From Sinomonas susongensis (lineage in GTDB: Bacteria; Actinomycetota; Actinomycetes; Actinomycetales; Micrococcaceae), in contig NZ_SSNH01000001.1 of the NCBI RefSeq assembly GCF_005877005.1, forward strand, positions 124,001 through 188,000: 64,000 bases of DNA, given 5' to 3'. The notes under the pieces are model-generated. The model ran no database searches, was not told where the DNA came from, and saw nothing but the letters and a program-made list of their open reading frames with translations. The translations under genes and the position numbers were made by a program. Below are positions 63,234-64,000 of this stretch, one piece after another; position 1 is the stretch's first letter; the number at the start of each line of letters is the position of its first letter.

Positions 63234-64000
63234 GTGATCGGGCAGCGGAAGATCGAGTACAAGAACAACGGTCAGCTTCGCATCATGGCGGAGGCCGGGG
63301 TGCTGCTGAGCCGTGCCCTCGACGCCGCCGTCGCTGCCGTGGCGCCGGGTGTCACGACGGACGAGCTGGACGCGGTGTTCGCCGAGGTGGTCGACGCTGC
63401 GGGGGCGCAGTACAACTTCCTGGGCTACTTCGGCTACCCGAAGCACATCTGCGTGTCCGTGAACGAAGAGGTGGTGCACGGCATCCCGGGCCCGAGGACC
63501 CTCAAGGAGGGCGACATCCTCTCTATCGACGGCGGCTGCGTCGTGCGGGGCTGGAACGCGGACTCGGCGCGCACGGTCATCGTCGGCAACGGCGACCCGG
63601 AGGACGAGCGGCTCTCCGAGATGACGCGGCAGGCGATGTGGCACGGCATCGCGGCGTTCGCGAAGGGGACCCACGTGGGCGACATCGGGGACGCGATCGA
63701 CGACTTCGTGACCGCCCAGCCTGGGGCGCCCCTCGGAATCCTCGAGGACTACGTGGGCCATGGCATCGGCTCCGAGATGCACATGGCACCGGATGTCCTG
63801 AACTACCGCACCGGTCACCGCGGGCCCAAGATCAAGCCCGGCCTCGCCCTCGCGATCGAGCCGATGCTCGTGCGCGGATCCATCGAGACCCGCGTGCTCG
63901 ACGACGAGTGGACGGTCGTCACGACCGACGGCACCCGTTCGAGCCAGTGGGAGCACTCCGTGGCCCGGCACGAGCGCGGAATCTGGGTGCTGACAGCCGA
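63234..64000 (+). CDS. map: Methionine aminopeptidase type I, 3' end outside window
   Basis: Removes the initiator Met from nascent proteins. The first 255 residues are visible, GTG-started, with AGAGG about 7 nt upstream. Metal ligands are present in order: Asp in LSIDGG, Asp in NADSAR, His in GHGIGSEMH, Glu in IEPML and Glu in SQWEHSV. The substrate-recognising KHICVSVNEEVVHGIPG segment is also intact. The frame remains open at the window edge, so the C-terminus is missing. Confidence 0.95.
   Translation, partial: MIGQRKIEYKNNGQLRIMAEAGVLLSRALDAAVAAVAPGVTTDELDAVFAEVVDAAGAQYNFLGYFGYPKHICVSVNEEVVHGIPGPRTLKEGDILSIDGGCVVRGWNADSARTVIVGNGDPEDERLSEMTRQAMWHGIAAFAKGTHVGDIGDAIDDFVTAQPGAPLGILEDYVGHGIGSEMHMAPDVLNYRTGHRGPKIKPGLALAIEPMLVRGSIETRVLDDEWTVVTTDGTRSSQWEHSVARHERGIWVLTA

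Overview
The window is high-GC chromosomal DNA from an actinobacterium, most likely a member of the Micrococcaceae (Arthrobacter/Sinomonas-like). The evidence is the GC-rich codon use, mycothiol synthase, a GlnR-type orphan regulator beside mshD, PspC/LiaF-type envelope-stress genes, a TTG-started rpoB and rpoC, and -10 boxes of the TANNNT type. Several of these boxes sit exactly 6 nt before an ATG, which implies leaderless mRNAs. I see no insertion sequence, prophage or CRISPR array; one tRNA gene (Trp) is present.

Layout. 1-5750 (minus): thyA-folA, a NUDIX/histidine-phosphatase fusion coupled to ppk, and mshD. 5787-5940 (plus): a candidate small structured RNA with its own promoter and terminator. 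5951-12466: glnR (minus), then on plus two membrane proteins, a nitrobindin-like protein, a YgfZ-like protein coupled to an ankyrin protein, an MFS exporter and an aldo/keto reductase. 12529-18594: an acetyltransferase and pfkA, then a PspC/LiaF-like cluster with a divergent PspC-histidine kinase and LuxR-type regulator. 18652-26917: an aminotransferase, tRNA-Trp, secE-nusG-rplK-rplA, two inserted non-ribosomal genes, and rplJ-rplL behind an L10 leader. 27014-28678 (minus): a YbaK protein and a thiolase. 29073-41327: rpoB-rpoC, then rpsL-rpsG-fusA-tuf. 41472-43040: a 41-aa membrane peptide and a GH1 beta-glucosidase. 50773-63104 and on: the S10 and spc ribosomal operons, secY, adk and the start of map.

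The striking part is 43125-50225 (minus), a four-gene operon in which every gene overlaps the next by 1 to 4 nt, transcribed head-to-head with the S10 operon. It encodes an EPSP-synthase-like domain fused to an acyl-CoA ligase, an acyl-CoA dehydrogenase, a FabL/ChcA-type short-chain reductase, and a FadH-like FMN/4Fe-4S/FAD ene-reductase. This set of five activities matches what I recall of the cassette that converts shikimate to cyclohexanecarboxyl-CoA in ansatrienin and asukamycin producers. It therefore probably makes a cyclohexyl (or related alicyclic) CoA starter unit, for example for omega-cyclohexyl fatty acids. The fused EPSP-synthase domain keeps the shikimate-side residues but appears to have lost PEP-binding residues, so it is probably not an ordinary AroA.

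Other unexplained structure: tandem repeats carrying copies of the rplK 3' end (22139-22350), an array of direct and inverted CGGGTAC-centred repeats between rpsQ and rplN (56249-56438), a long hairpin between adk and map, and a 15-bp palindrome at the head of the alicyclic-CoA operon.
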